Shown: positions 41,301 through 56,300, counted from the stretch's first letter. The stretch is 64,000 bases of DNA from Stichopus chloronotus (GCA_021234535.1 CM037830.1:38725937-38789936); one strand, 5' to 3'. The notes: generated from the sequence alone by a model not told the origin. Numbers and translations are program-made.

Positions 41301-44300
41301 AAAGTTTGTTCACATCTATTGCCGGTTTTGACAAATGGCTTCTCCAAGTTTCATGACAATACAAAACAGATTATGTTGAGTTTTGCGCAGTGTCAGTATT
41401 TCGTTTGTTAGGCCGTTATATTTTACTGTTAATTACTTGATTACTAGGTTTCAAGTTGGTAAGTGATATCAGTACTTTTAAACCAGAAAGCCAGAAAGCT
41501 TTGTGATTCCTTGCCATATGGTTATATTATAACAAACATGAATTACCCACACAAATTACAATTACCCACCAAAACAATAGGGATCATCTACTTAATATGA
41601 CCAACCCATACATTAAGTATGACATCAGTCACATTTACCATTGTTGAGATATCGTGTTTATGAGGTTTTCACATTTTGACCTCTGGTGACCTCAAATGAC
41701 CTTTGACCTCAACCAAGAACAATAGGGATCATCTACTCAGTGTGACCAACTCACACACTAAGTATCACATCAGTCAAAGTTATGCTTCTGGAGATATCGT
41801 GTTTACAAGGTTTTCAGTTTGATCTCTGGTGACCTCAAATGAACTTTGACCTCAATCAAAAACAGTAGAGGTAACTTTGGCTGATGTCATACTTATTGTG
41901 TTGGTTGGTCATATTAAGTAGATGATCCCTATTGTTTTGGTGGTAATTGTAATTAGTGTGGGTAATTCATGTGCGACCAACCCACACACCGAGTATCACA
42001 TCAGGCACAGTTACGCTTCTGGAGATGTTTCATGTTGACGAGGTTTTCACAGTTTGATCTCTGGTGACCTCAAATGACCTTTGACGTCCACCAAAAACAA
42101 TAAGGATCATCCACTTAATATGACCAACCCATACCTTAAGTATGACATTAGTCACAGTTACCGTTCTTGAGATATCATGTTTACAAGGTTTTCACATTTT
42201 GACCTCTGGTGACCTCAAATGACCTTTGACTTCAACCAAGAACAATAGGGATCATCTACTCAGTGTGACCAACTCACACACTAAGTATCACATCAGTCAA
42301 AGTTATGCTTCTGGAGATATCGTGTTTACAAGGTTTTCAGTTTGATCTCTGGTGACCTCAAATGAACTTTGACCTCAATCAAAAACAGTAGAGGTAACTT
42401 TGGCTGATGTCATACTTATTGTGTTGGTTGGTCATATTAAGTAGATGATCCCTATTGTTTTGGTGGTAATTGTAATTAGTGTGGGTAATTCATGTGCGAC
42501 CAACCCACACACCAAGTATCACATCAGGCACAGTTACGCTTCTGGAGATGTTTCATGTTGACGAGGTTTTCACAGTTTGATCTCTGGTGACCTCAAATGA
42601 CCTTTGACGTCCACCAAAAACAATAAGGATCATCCACTTAATATGACCAACCCATACCTTAAGTATGACATTAGTCACAGTTACCGTTCTTGAGATATCA
42701 TGTTTACAAGGTTTTTGCATTTTGACCTCTGGTGACCTCAAATGACCTTTGACTTCAACCAAAAACAACAGGAATCATCTTCTCAGTGGGAACAACTAAC
42801 ACACCAAGTATCACATCAGTCACAGTTTTCGTTTTTGAGATATCATGTTTACAAGGTTTTCACAGTTTGACCTCCTGTGACCTCAAATGACCTTTAAACT
42901 CCACTAAAAACAATAGAGATCATCTACTCAGCTTAACCTACCCACACACCAAGTATGACATCAGTCATGGTTACACTTCTTGAGATATCGCGTTTACAAG
43001 CAAGGCATCATATACACACGTACACACATACCCGTTTAGGGCGCCTGTCAGGGAGATGAACTTTTCCTCACGTAAATGGGGATATCCCCATTTTGCATAT
43101 GATCTCCCCAGTGAGTGGTATTTAGTCTACCATGTATCCCCGATTCACCCCAGAAACGGGATTGTGTGTAAAATTTGTTACACACATACACCCCTATACA
43201 CAGGTATAGATCCATAAAATAGGTAATTGGGGAAAAAGTTAGATTCACCTATAAAGTTGAGGGCGCATATCTGATACCCCAACTTGCATTATGTTAAAAT
43301 ATCCAGAAACAGGGATATCCCTGTTTTTCGGCACAACCCGGTTGCAAGCTTGAAGTTCCTGTGTGTGTCAACGTTCGGCGCCTTAAACAAACCCATATGC
43401 ACACACCCACACACACACACGCACACAGCCACGACATCACCATCGCATAGATTCGTTCTGCCTTCGGCAAGGAATCAAAAAGACTGTTCATGCTTCCAAA
43501 ATGAAACCCTCAATATCAAATTCTCAACTGTCCTGAAATAAGTTTCAAAGAAACAAAGGATAGCATAAGGCATATCAGATGAGTCTCTTCATGGATGTCA
43601 CAAATTTGCATATTTGGCTTTGAGTATTCATGATACAATTGTATAAAATAATTGTTGGTATAGTGATCAATGTTTGTTGGATTCTTATAATCATTGTGGC
43701 TATTTTCAAAAGTGATTTTTAAGTTGGTAAATACTCCAAACTGTGTTTTTCACAGGTACTTTAAGCCCATTTGAATTGGCTTAGCTTTTCAGACAGACAT
43801 CCTTGCCACATAGCCTGTTTGTCTATTAAAACTTTTAGGAATGATAAGATGCTGGAACTGCTAATGCTTGAATCTGCATGTAAACCACACCACAGTGGTA
43901 GGCTTCAAGTCATGCATTTCAAATGTGTGAATGTCAAAAGCTTCAACTTTTTGACAATACATGACAATTTGTATCCCTGGGTAGTTCTCTGGTATATTGG
44001 TCCTATTATTATTATTCACCTTTGTTCCCTTGACTAGGAGAGACACCTACAGACAATGATTTGAAAATAAATAGATTTTCAGAGCAGCTCACAGGTCCGA
44101 GGGTTTCAGCATTTTAAAAGCATCGAAGCAGAATGACATGTTTGATTGACCTCTGAGGTTAATCTTTAATAGCCTACCACTTGAATAAAGGCAATCCTTT
44201 TATTCATCTTGTTGATTTTTTGATATTTTTTTGTAAAATCTCCTTTTTGCATTTAAGATCATAATGCCTCACACTGCTTGTGATGGCACCACCATGACGA

Positions 44301-47300
44301 AGTTGTACAAGCTCATCAGCGATAACTTCCAGTCCACGACGATCTCCACTGTCCAGCGAAAATATTTCAATGAAACCAAAGGTAAAGGGATGAATAAATG
44401 GTCATTGTATGAAACTCAAATCTACGCATCAACGTACCCCACAAAGATACAGTTTAGTCATAAAGTTTCGCTTTGTAGGTTAAAACTTTATGGTTATAGT
44501 ATAGTATGATGATACAACAACAACTTGGGCTACTTGAAGCAGGTAAATAGTTATGGTGGATGTTTTTAACATCAGCTGAATGTTCATTATCAACTAATGC
44601 TGATACTTGTCGACTTTTACAAAACTTCATCATCATGTGTTGCTATTGATCCTGCGTAAATTACATTGAATTTGGTTCAAGCCCAGCAGCTAATGAGTGG
44701 CCACTTATTGTTAAATGTAGCAAGGAAAACCATGCACCATTTACATTAGAACTTTGTCTAATTTCCATTATCACTATTATTGCTAGTATTATTATCCATT
44801 GTCTTTACTAAGTCCTCTCTACTCTCTTATATGTCACTCAATCATTTGCCACCAAGATCAATATATGAAAATCAATATCTCATGACTGGGTGCATTCCAA
44901 TATCAATTTAAAATTTTGCAAAATTTTATTTGCAAGTATTTAGATTCCTGTTTTATCTTATGAGGACACTGCTTCTTTTTGTATGCTTGTGTCTCTTTGT
45001 AAGAATAAGTCTTTCAAGCCTCATTACTGATGTTAACTTATTAACTTATGCCGAGCAAATAGCTATGCTGCAATTGTATTGATCTGCAGATTTTACTGAA
45101 AAAAATTAAGATATTTACCACAGTTACAATGCATACATGCAACAGTCATTGTTTACACAGTCAAAATACAATGCTGCTCAAATTTAATCTCATTATGAAG
45201 CAGAAATTGAATAATCCATGTGCACAGTCACAAGTGATAGCTCCATTTCTTTTAAAATAACAACTTGTGTGGTATTACAGTTGTATTGAACCAGTGAGTG
45301 TGCCAGAAATAATGTATGATATTGATCAAGTTTCTGACACCTTTGTTATTTCTTGCACTATTAGGTTTTGCAATTGTGAAAGTATTGCCGTGCCTGAGAA
45401 TTAAATTCTCCTATATCAATTTTTTGGGGATTCGTTCTTAAACTGTCATAACTACTGGGAAAGTTTTATGTTTGATCATTTCACAGGTATTCAATATGTG
45501 AAGCAACTGTGTGCCTCAGAGTTTAGTGCTGTTGAAATGGAACTCTCCTCTAAGTATGATTTAAGTTTACTCTCCAATAAGTCTGGTTTCTGTTAAAATA
45601 TACTTTGTGCATTGAGTTACTTATTGCTTAAATCTGTGTATTGGTTTATTATACCTTTTCTTGGGGTGTTTGCAAATATTTACAGTTCTCAGACATATTC
45701 ATCATTTTGTAAGTTATCAGAATGAGTCAACATTTGTCTCAATCACCTAATTCTCTGTCTGTTTATCTTTGTGAGGTAATGAATGAAATCAAAGTCGGGG
45801 AATTGCAACTGTAACTGTTGTGGTTTAAAATAATACAGCATTTGTTATATTTCATCAATACTTTGTGTCATTTATTAACATATTCTAATCATAATCCTTG
45901 TAATTCTTTTTGTTGTTTTTTTTCATGTATTGTAATATTCGGCTTCAGTTTGTAGTATGAACTTTGTTTATGGCAATATCCACAGTGAATTTATTAATAA
46001 GGAGGTCCTCAAGATTGGGAACCATTGATGGCATTGCGTGCTGAAACAAATCAGTTTAGTTCACTTTATATCAAAGTGTCTGTCGCTATTAACACTCTTA
46101 AAACAATAATTCCTAGTTTTAGTTTTCAGTCTAAAGAGCCAAGAATTTTTGACGTCTGTCCTTTGGTATATACCACAAGGATGTGGGTCTTTTTGTGATG
46201 TAGGATACAATGTTGCAATGTAAGCAGTTTCATCAGGCTGTCCTACAGACAACCAGTGTGTGTAGTGTACCTGTCCTTCTCAAGGCTATGTTATCCTATA
46301 AGGCGCCATTTGGCGATTATTATTTGTTCCAAATTATTTTGATATAATGACATTGCATGTCATATTAAATGGTTTCGAGTTTGATATGTGACACGACAGT
46401 TTTATCTATCAAAATTATTATCTGTGATATAACAAAAATGAAACAAATTATATGACATGTAATTCATTGTATGACATACCATTAAACAAGAACACATTGT
46501 ATGTGATGTAATAGAAATGAAACAAATTATATAATTTGTTTTGTTTTTATTATATCACATATGTGTTTATGTGTAATTATATGTTATCAAATAAATTATA
46601 TGGCATATAGTTTTTGTTTCGTTTTTACCACATCACAGATAATAATTTCGCTACATACTGTTTACTACATATCAAACTCGAAAGCATTTTATAAGCCATA
46701 TACTGACAGTGTGTCAATATAATTTAGAACAAAGATAATTGTTAAATGTTGCCTCATATTATCCTACCAACAATTATTTTGCTATTGCAAGTGAAAGATT
46801 TCAACTTGCCTTTGGTTGCTGTACCATGATGTACTCACTCGTGTTGTGCCACTTACAGTGCAATTTGCCAATTATGAAAGTAATTTTAATTATTCTCAAT
46901 GAAATATGAATTTGGTGTAAAGGAGTGAATGAGTTGTTTGTCTGAAGGAAACCAACTCTACCTACCCTTCAGTGGCCACTGCTGAACTTATCTACTGAAG
47001 ATGTACGTAGTTAGCTATGTTGTGTTGTATTGAATTGTTTTCTTGTAGATACTACTGCCTTGCAGCTGCTGCAGCTCTCCTGAAGTATGTAGAATTCATC
47101 CAGAATATTGTCTATGCACCAAACTCACTCAAAGTGGTCTTCAAAGGCAGCGAGAAAACGACTATGATCGGTCAGATATACAAAGTTGCCTATCACACCA
47201 AATTTAAGAGAATAATAGTAAAAAAAAACAATAGTCCTCTTAGTGCACTTTCTTGCAGTTGAAATTTTGATTGAGGTTTTGGGCACCTTGATCACTTGCA

Positions 47301-50300
47301 CAATGTAAAGGTTAGATATCCAATCTTTCGGCATTGCTCATAATTTTATGAGCCGTTTTATAAAATTGCACAAGGACATGTAAAAGAAAATGTCAAGAGG
47401 GTAGAAAAAAAAAATGTTTAAGGATGTTTTTGTGTGATGTAGCTTACATGTGTACTTAAAGTGTGTGAAATATTGTCATTGATGACTAAGCTGTAATAGT
47501 CTGTAGCACTTACTGCCCATCTCTGATACTGTACACTTCATAGGCATGAGCCTAGAATTGTACTTCTTTCAATGTCAAGGTGATGGCTTCATCATTCTCC
47601 ATCTGTATCTACATGTCAACTTCATTCATGAAAATAAAGAATTTACCTTTATTTGTCAACTTAACATAGAGGGATTGACAGTTTACCTTAAATTAAATAT
47701 CCCCCTGTCGTAAAAGTTCAGTGAACTATTGTAGTTACTATCTAGCATTTGCTCATTCTGAGAAGTTTTTATTCAACAGGGAGTAGCCATCACATTCCAC
47801 TGCTTGCAATAGTAGAGAGAACATGCCACTTTCATATCTTTAATTAAAAGCCTGTCATTGCTACCCTCATATGTAATAGTTGCACACATTAATTGACCTC
47901 AGTTTGTATACTTACACTGTACATAACTGTTTGGTTACGAACACACCGCCATACACAGCAGATAGTCATCCATTGTTACTGTACATTGAAAGTGTCTTAC
48001 AGAAGATTGAGTTTACCATGCCCATTGTTGCATCAGTTAGATATTTCTTTGTATGTAAATTGGCATCGCAAGTCCTTTAATATATCCACAAGGTCATAAT
48101 ATCCCCCCCCCCATGATCATACTTCAAGGTGCCAGAACTCAATGTGATTTACTCAATCTGTGAAGGTTATCGGTAAAAGGGTCTGTCTATTTAGCGGTAT
48201 GCTAAAATGTTGTTAAACACACACATGGGAGATGTAATTTTAAATTGTTGTCAGAACTACTCATGAACAAGGTACAGATGTAAATAAAAAAGCACACACA
48301 CAACACTCACAATAACACATTTAAATAAATGGTGAGGTACAGAGATTATGGATATTAATAGTGGAATTGACAGTCTTTATTTCCACATTGTGAAAAAAAA
48401 TGGTTGAACAATGTAAAAAGCATAATGTAGTATACATGGTGTAGGTACAAGCAAACTGAACAGCAATGACAGAGACACAACAAAGTGGAGGAGGTTACTT
48501 ACCAAGCAGACACAAAATGCTTATTAATGGCTGACAGTCCACCAAAATGAAAGGAACAACAAATTTCAGAATGAAGCTGTCTTGTGGACTTTAAATGTCC
48601 CTTGCAAAGTTCAATGTACGGAGCACTTGAAATGTATCGAGAGAAAAGTAACAAATGACATAAGTAATGTTTTAACTATCATTTGTTTAGTCACTGCATT
48701 GTAGATCATTTGATTTGCTATGTTTCTTGCTTTTGTTGCAAATCTGTTGCAACATGGATGATTGCAATGACTACAGGTCTAACAAATACAGAATTGGGAA
48801 AAAGACAACAGCAATATTAGAATAAGCATGAAGAAGAAAATAAAGTATGAATTTGAAAATCAGAATGAGTTGATTGATTTTTGTTATGCAGATGCAACCA
48901 CTGCCAGAAATTTGGAGTTAGTTCAAAACATGAAAGATATCAAGAGTGACCATACACTGTTTGGTGTGCTGAACTACACAAAGACCCCAGGAGGTGGTGA
49001 GTATATATTTCACACTTTTATGCTTTTCTTAGAAATTTGATGTTCCTTTACCTTTTTAAGGTTAGCCCATAACCTTTTGGTTTTCTTTTTGTTTTTTGAC
49101 AACCAGTATATTGCAAGAGTGTAATTTATTCCTGTATATGTCAACTTTGTAATATACCTCTAAATAAGAAAAGAAAGCTATAGTTACATTAATTTTTCAT
49201 TTCAAAAAGCTGTATCACAGTCCAAAAACTTGGAGGAATTAATATAAAATTCATGTCACTGACATCTTGTTTCACTTTCGTAATTAACCGTACAACAAAA
49301 ACATATTAGCGACAACATAGATATTAAACTGGTCAGGTACACAATCGGAGAGCGCAATTTACACCACTGTTGTGTTCAAAGACATTTTTCACGTTGTTGT
49401 GTGCTAGCTCTTTGAAAATGACTCTTTTTTTTATGGTGTTCAATCATGCCATGCATCACTTTGCAAATGTCTTTGAATCTGTTGGTATGGCTTCCTCACT
49501 GAACCAAAGCAAATTTGTTAGCAATTTGTTGTACAATAGACATGTCTATGATTAGGAAAATTTGAGCACCTGCTCATAAAATGTGTAAATTTATCCAAAT
49601 AAAACAGAAGAACATTCAGGGTTTCCTTGTGGTCAATGGAGAAGCCAAAATGTCAAAAGTGTGAGACTCGTTTGGTGTTTGTCACATTTTCATTATTTCA
49701 TGATTGACACAACGATTACTTACCTCATCCTTCATAAATTTACTTTAAGAAGTTCATCTTCCTCAGAGAACTTAACAAGAAGCTTCCTATTAAAAGTATA
49801 TTAACATGTAATTATCATTGTTTTCTACCCACCTCCCCCCAAATATGGTGGAAAATCAAATGTGTCACATTTTAAGGTGCATTTTTCTTTTATTTTGGCT
49901 TTGAAGATAATAATCTTTCTTGTCAGGTCTACAAGTTTGTGCTAATTATTGTAGGTGATCTGTTAGTGCTTTATCCATTTCAAAGGCAGTACCCTAATTT
50001 GTGGCAAACTTACATAAACAATACTAAAATCTTTCTGTTTTCATTAAGTATTTGTTTTCCTCTTTTCTTCAGCACGTCTCCTTAGAGCAAACATCCTCCA
50101 GCCTCTTTTTGGTGAGGGCTCCCTTCCTCAGATAAATTCTGTTTTAGTTTCACTTTTTGTCACTCTGTTACTTTAAATTTTTGGTTTTATCACAAAAGTA
50201 AATATTTAACTATGTGTAGCTATTCCAAATATCAGAAAAAAGTTATATGCATGTTGAGATACATGTCAACATTATTCCTCTGTGTTCTCTGCAGTACACC

Positions 50301-53300
50301 ATATATTAAATTGCCGCATTCATTTCATGATGTTTATTAGTTTTTAATTAGCAGACCTTAAGATCAATTTTTTATTGTTTAATAGACTATGAAACCATCA
50401 AACTGCGACTTGATGTTGTAGAAGAACTAACACAGAATGAAGGCCTTTTCTTCAACCTTCAGGGAGGTAAGATGATAAATATTTTTCTGCATGAAGCAAA
50501 TGCATGAAATACAAGCAGTATTTGTCCTTATTACAAGGAAACCTGAAATTGACATAGCCCAGTAAACCCTTAGCAATATCTAATGGTTTACTAAAAGTCC
50601 TGCTGAGTTGATGTTTTGTTGTTCCTGCAGTCAAAACTGACTAATTTCATGCAATCACTCTATATAATCTGGAAGGGGAATAAACAAAAGCAAGAAAGGG
50701 GCAAAGATTTTCATTTTCGTGGATATATGAATATTTCTGATCAGAAATCTCAGTCTAGGCAAGCAGGCTTGGTAAAACTACTCCAGGAGAGCATGAACGG
50801 TGCAGAGGCTCATACCTGAACACCGTGAAGGTAACATTTACACATCAGTATATCAGATATAATCACCGGACCCCACCATAAGTATCATTATATTGAATCA
50901 TTAACATTGCATGTACAAGAAAATCTGTAGGACAGACAAACAGAGTCATATTACATACCGTACACACGTTTTTATTACACATGTGGAGGAATATAAGACA
51001 GGTTGTGAGAGGGACTAGATGTAATTAGTTGGGAGAATTGAAACTCTCTGGGGGTGATGAGTCTGTCTTTAAGTCAAAAGATTGCGCCAAAGTTTGTTAA
51101 CAAACCAAACACACCTTTACACTTTTGGCTATTATAGATATCCTTAATGTAAAAATACTGTTATTTTGCACGATGAGAAAAGGTTACAAAAGTCAACAAT
51201 ACCAACTTATAGCTTCAGTTTATATCACATGCGACTGACGAATGAAACAGAATTTTCATTACATGTAGTATACTACAATACCATGTAGTATACTACAATA
51301 CCAGGACAAGAAGGCATTGTTTCACCTCTGCATGGTTGCTGTGCATTTTCTGGTACCAGTCTGCACTTTTGCTCCAACCAGGGCTCACTGACTTAATTCT
51401 GCCTGTAATTGTAATAATTTCCTCTACCAGAATGTATCATATATCTAACGTGGTTGTCATCTGGGATTCTATTCTTGTACCTCCGTCATCCTATTGTAAA
51501 ATCTGTTTCCTTTTTTTCTTCTTTTGTAGTTCTTGGACGGTTTTTGGATGTCGATCACCTCCTGTCTCTCTGTGTTCAGATACCAAAGCAAGAGACGCCG
51601 AAAACGGCAGAACATAAAATCACCAACGTCATCCACCTGAAACACATCCTTGAACTGGTAGAACCACTGAAAAAGGCTCTACAGTACACACAGACAGATC
51701 TACTCAGAGTGTACTGTCAGGTACGTAATGGATCCATGGTATCGTAAACAGGTCATACCCGGCAGATATTAGATGGTCATAAAATTGTGATATTGTGCTA
51801 TTCTATTTATAACAGCTGATATTAAGCTGTGCATTACGATGTACATTAAGGTGTGCCAGATACAACCTAGATTAGGACTGTGGATGTAACAGCAAGTGTT
51901 TATTGTCTGCTAATAAAAGAATGAACTCCAAAACAACAAATGATCGCAATTCTGTTTTTAAGTTTCGTCACTGTAATCTGATTTAACTTATAACGTTAAA
52001 ACCCTGTGGCAGTTTGTCAGATATACATCAGTGCTGTTCCTTGCAGCAAAATCCAGAGTTTTTTGAGTATGAAGTTTTAAACTGAAGTGATAAAGATGTG
52101 CCATTTGTGTCTTTGATTCCAGGCAACACTGAATGAGTCTTGGAGCAGTTTTGCATATCAGGGTGGTGGTGATTTGGAATTAGAATATAAGGAGACTGGC
52201 ATTCTGGGTTAATTGGGACATAAAGTGACTTGAAGGTTACAGGAGATTTGGTTAATGACTAGAATTAAACATGTTACTATTTAAAGTCAGACATGCTGTT
52301 TTTTTTTCATTTTGTTTACGTTTTGTTCTGAAATATCATTTATCCAGATTGTTCATCGTCTCAATGTTGTTACCTTACAGACTCTTCATGATGAGAGGTT
52401 TGGTTCAATTCTTGAGAAGATCAGGACTGTCATTCACGATGATACTAGATACCAGAAGGGTACCCTCAGCATGAGGACTCAGAAATGTTTCGCTGTCAGA
52501 CCAAATATCAACGGTGTGTGTAGCTATGCACAGTACCGGCCATTTTTTTCCCTCTGAATTAAGTGATGTTTAAAAAGTATTACAACAACATGGTCATACT
52601 TGTCATGATTTGTCTTTAACATATTAACAGTTGACTTTTTAACAGTCCATGATAAGAGTAATTTAGAAAATGGTTAAAATTTGTGGGAAATATGTGTATT
52701 AAAGGCATGTTTTCTGCAATAGTAATATATTTCATTATAAAACCCATAATGAAACCATTGTAATAGATCCACAGCTTTGATTCTATTGCCAAGTTCAGTA
52801 ATTATCTCGTCATTGTGTAATGTTGGTTCTACCAGAAGGAGGTTTAGCATTTAAAAAGTCTTAGCATGCACATTACAAACACATAACAGATCTCTTTTTC
52901 AATTTTCAGGGTTGCTGGATGTCGCGAGAAGAACTTACACCGAGCTGGTAGATGATATTTCAAGTGAGCACAGTTAGCTATTTAAAGTAATTTAAATATT
53001 TGTTCTGATTACTGTATGGAAATAGTACTTTAATCAATTTTTGACACAAGTATAAGATCACCTGCAATTTGAAGCGTTTTGGAAACTATACTTTTGCTTA
53101 AACATGCTAAAAGCTCTCAAGGAGTTTGAATGTTGTGCTAATTAATTGGTTGATGTTGTATTTCTTTTTATTACTTATTATCATCTCTGGTAGCTGTTGT
53201 GAAACAAACAGCACAGAAGACAAGGTACCCATTAAGGACCAGTTACAACACCTCCAGAGGGTTTTTCATCCAGCTTCAGTGTGTGGGATCATTTACCTCC

Positions 53301-56300
53301 TTGACTGTGGAGTCTCTGCCTCCTGAATTTATCAAGGTTGTTAAGTCCAGGAATACCCTCAGCTTTACTACTTCAGACTTAGTAAGTTTCAGCTTCTCTG
53401 AATGCTCATGGCATGAAGAGTATTGTATTTGAGATAAGGCAATTACTTTGTGGCACTGTTAATATAGTTTTAAGATTTTCAAAAGGACTAAATAATTTTG
53501 TTGGTTGAGGGACTGAGTTCAAAGTCACTTCGGACTGATTGTTACAAATCGATTCCTACTTTAAATGCATCTGAAAAAGTGCTTTTTCTGTGATTTTGTG
53601 ATTTATCTGACCTGTAGGTCATAAGGCAAACCAATCCAACTACAGTACTTTGCTTGCATTGCTTGGAACATCTTTGTGAAAAATTGATGGCTGACTATCG
53701 AAGAGTACAAATAAAAACCAACTAATGTCATAAGTATGATTCAAGAAGTGCAAGATAATAACAATAATCCCACTCTCTGCTGGAACAAGGAAAGATTGCT
53801 GCAATTTCTTGTAATGACGTGGAATTTCCACCATTTAGATATCGGATTAGGTTACTTTGATTTGTAACATGTATCCCAATAGTTTACTATTAATTGTCAG
53901 CAATGCTGTTGACTGTCTATTGTCCCTTCCTGAATTTCGCATCTGTGCATGCCAGTATTTTCTATTCTTTTACATTTAATCATATTGTCACGATGACTTT
54001 GATTGATGAATTTGTTTTGATTCGGTTTCTTATTGGTGCAGAACCTCGATGAGATATGCTTGTATTAGGGAGCGAAGTAATAAGAGGGGGAGAATATGAC
54101 CCACCCCTTTGTGTTATTGGCAACCTACTTCCCCTACTTGAGACATTCCAATGGTGACCACCAAGGCTTGTCTGAGCAGTCAAATGAGTTCATGCCAAGA
54201 ATTAACCTACACTCCTTGCTTCCTGCTTGAGTATCTTTCTGTAAACGTCTTGGCTTTACATGTGTATCTAAGGCTGGTTGAGTGGGTACATAGCTTGAAC
54301 AACAGCCCTTAATTAAGTATTGTGTTGAGCATGTCAGTTTATTTGACTTTAATACTAATTCAATGGTTGTTATAACTTTCGTGTTGTTAGTATGCTACCT
54401 TTCAGTACTAATTCAAGGGATCAGTTATGTCCTTGATAAATCTTTAACAGTGTAAATTAAGGTTTATCTTTATAGATACTGCCACCACTGAAAGTTGTAG
54501 TCTCTATTATGTCAAGTGGATGGTATGCAGGGCAGTTAATATTCAAACTACCATATCAGGAAGTAACCCTTTGTGTCTCATACTGGGGATCCAGGGACTG
54601 TTTTGTTATTTTGCCAGCTGATTGAGTTATTGTTAAAGTACACTGAGGTGTGTGGAATTTTAATGGCAAATTTTCTTGAAAGGCTAAGTTTGGTCATTCA
54701 ATTGATGTTAATTGTTTGAATGCCACAGGGCACTGCAACATTTTAAAAATGTAATATGTGTGATAATATTGAATTAGTTGCAGTCTGTGGTCTATATGCC
54801 ATACTGATGAAAGTGGATGGCAGCTCAAAATATGTTTGTGGAGAAAAGCTGTTATCTGCATTTTATTGTTTAATACTTTATGCATGGAGGCCTCTTTTGT
54901 TCATATTTTTGATATGAGTCATTAATAAGTAAAACAAAGGGACAAATTGTGTAAATGAAATATTCATCAACCAAAGACATGAACTGTTTTAACATTATGT
55001 TCCTGATTATAACACAAGAATTTCTGGTACAAAACAAAAATGAAACATTGCCTCAGGTGTAACACATTGGATTCATTTTATTTTGTTGTTTTCCCAGATT
55101 AAGCTGAATGGTATGTTACCTCAAACTTTTTACTTCCACTGACAGTTGCAGTGTTACTTCTGCTCTGTTTGTGGTAATCATACTCTTTGCTGGTCTTATA
55201 TGTTACAATATTTCCCCTAAATTTATGATGGATAGATAACTTATCAAGAACATACCCTAATGTGCACTTAGGCTTAACTTGGTCTGACCTGAACAACATT
55301 AATATGTCAACACTATTTGTATCTTATTTCAGTGCAAATCTACTTAGCTGTCTCTTGCTGATGAAGTAGCGCTGTTATAAAGTATGGATTCATCTTATGT
55401 CTTTACTCTTTTTTAAACCTGTATAAGTGGTAATCAGGGTTTAATGATAGAAATAGTTCATCCGCTGACATTAAATGCAGGGTTCAATTTCCTTTCATGG
55501 AGTAATAAAGTTCTTTGTCTTCATCTTAAAGTCATGATAGATCTCTGTGACTTTGTTGTAGGTAACATTTGTGCTTTGGTTGTTTCTGTATTAAGTGCTA
55601 CTTTTATACGTACTTTGGTAAATTAAATAGGACTTTGTACGTCATCAACTTATATACAATATATATATATATATAAATATATTGATCTCTGAACTTTTCA
55701 TTATTTTCAGACAGACTCAAGGAATCTCTCAATGAAATCTACCTCATGACCAACATGTAAGTCATTTCAAAGGTATTCTCAACATGTCAGTATTCATGTT
55801 TTGAATGATCAATCAAAAATAAAGGGAGTGGGTCACCTCAGCTAGTTTAAAACAAAGGAGTTAACTAGTTTTCATGGGTTACTTTTTTAGCTATTTTGGG
55901 TTGAGCAGTAGCTAAGAGATCCACCTACTTGCAAAGTAGCGATGACAAAAAATATACTTGTTATACCATACTTGAACAAAGCTAATTATACCAGTTATAG
56001 CATAAATTGACAAAAAAGCTTGTCATACCTGTTATACCGTACATTAACAAACAAAGCTAGTTATACTGGTTATGTCATACATTAACAAAGCTAATTATAC
56101 CGTACTTTCACAAACAAAGCTAATAATACCGGTTATACTGTACTTTAACAAGCAAAACTAATTATACTGGTTATACCATACTTTAACAAACAAAGCTATT
56201 TATACCGCTTATACCGTTCATTAACAAAGCTAATTATACCGGTTTTACCGTACTTTATACAAACAGCTAATTATACCCATTGTTCCTTTAGGGAGTTCTC

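Larger units (their letters stand above)
41480..43510. repeat. AGGTCA composite repeat in MSH4 intron 5
   Basis: About eight units carry tgacctcaaatgacctttga or close variants at roughly 143-145 and 235-bp spacing. The text starts with ctttgtgattccttgccat (about 41500) and ends with a CA-rich stretch and cggcaaggaatcaaaaagac (about 43465-43484), inverted relative to the start. A ~95-bp inverted repeat joins 41536-41630 with 41869-41965. Confidence 0.75.

Noticed and set aside
42553..42768. 71-codon minus-strand frame with Arg/Ser/Glu-Val repeats
   Set aside because: It is the translation of AGGTCA repeat units, not a gene.
50631..50819. Possible extra MSH4 exon after acceptor cctgcag
   Set aside because: In the required phase it stops after four codons, and exons 11 and 12 already join without a gap in the alignment.
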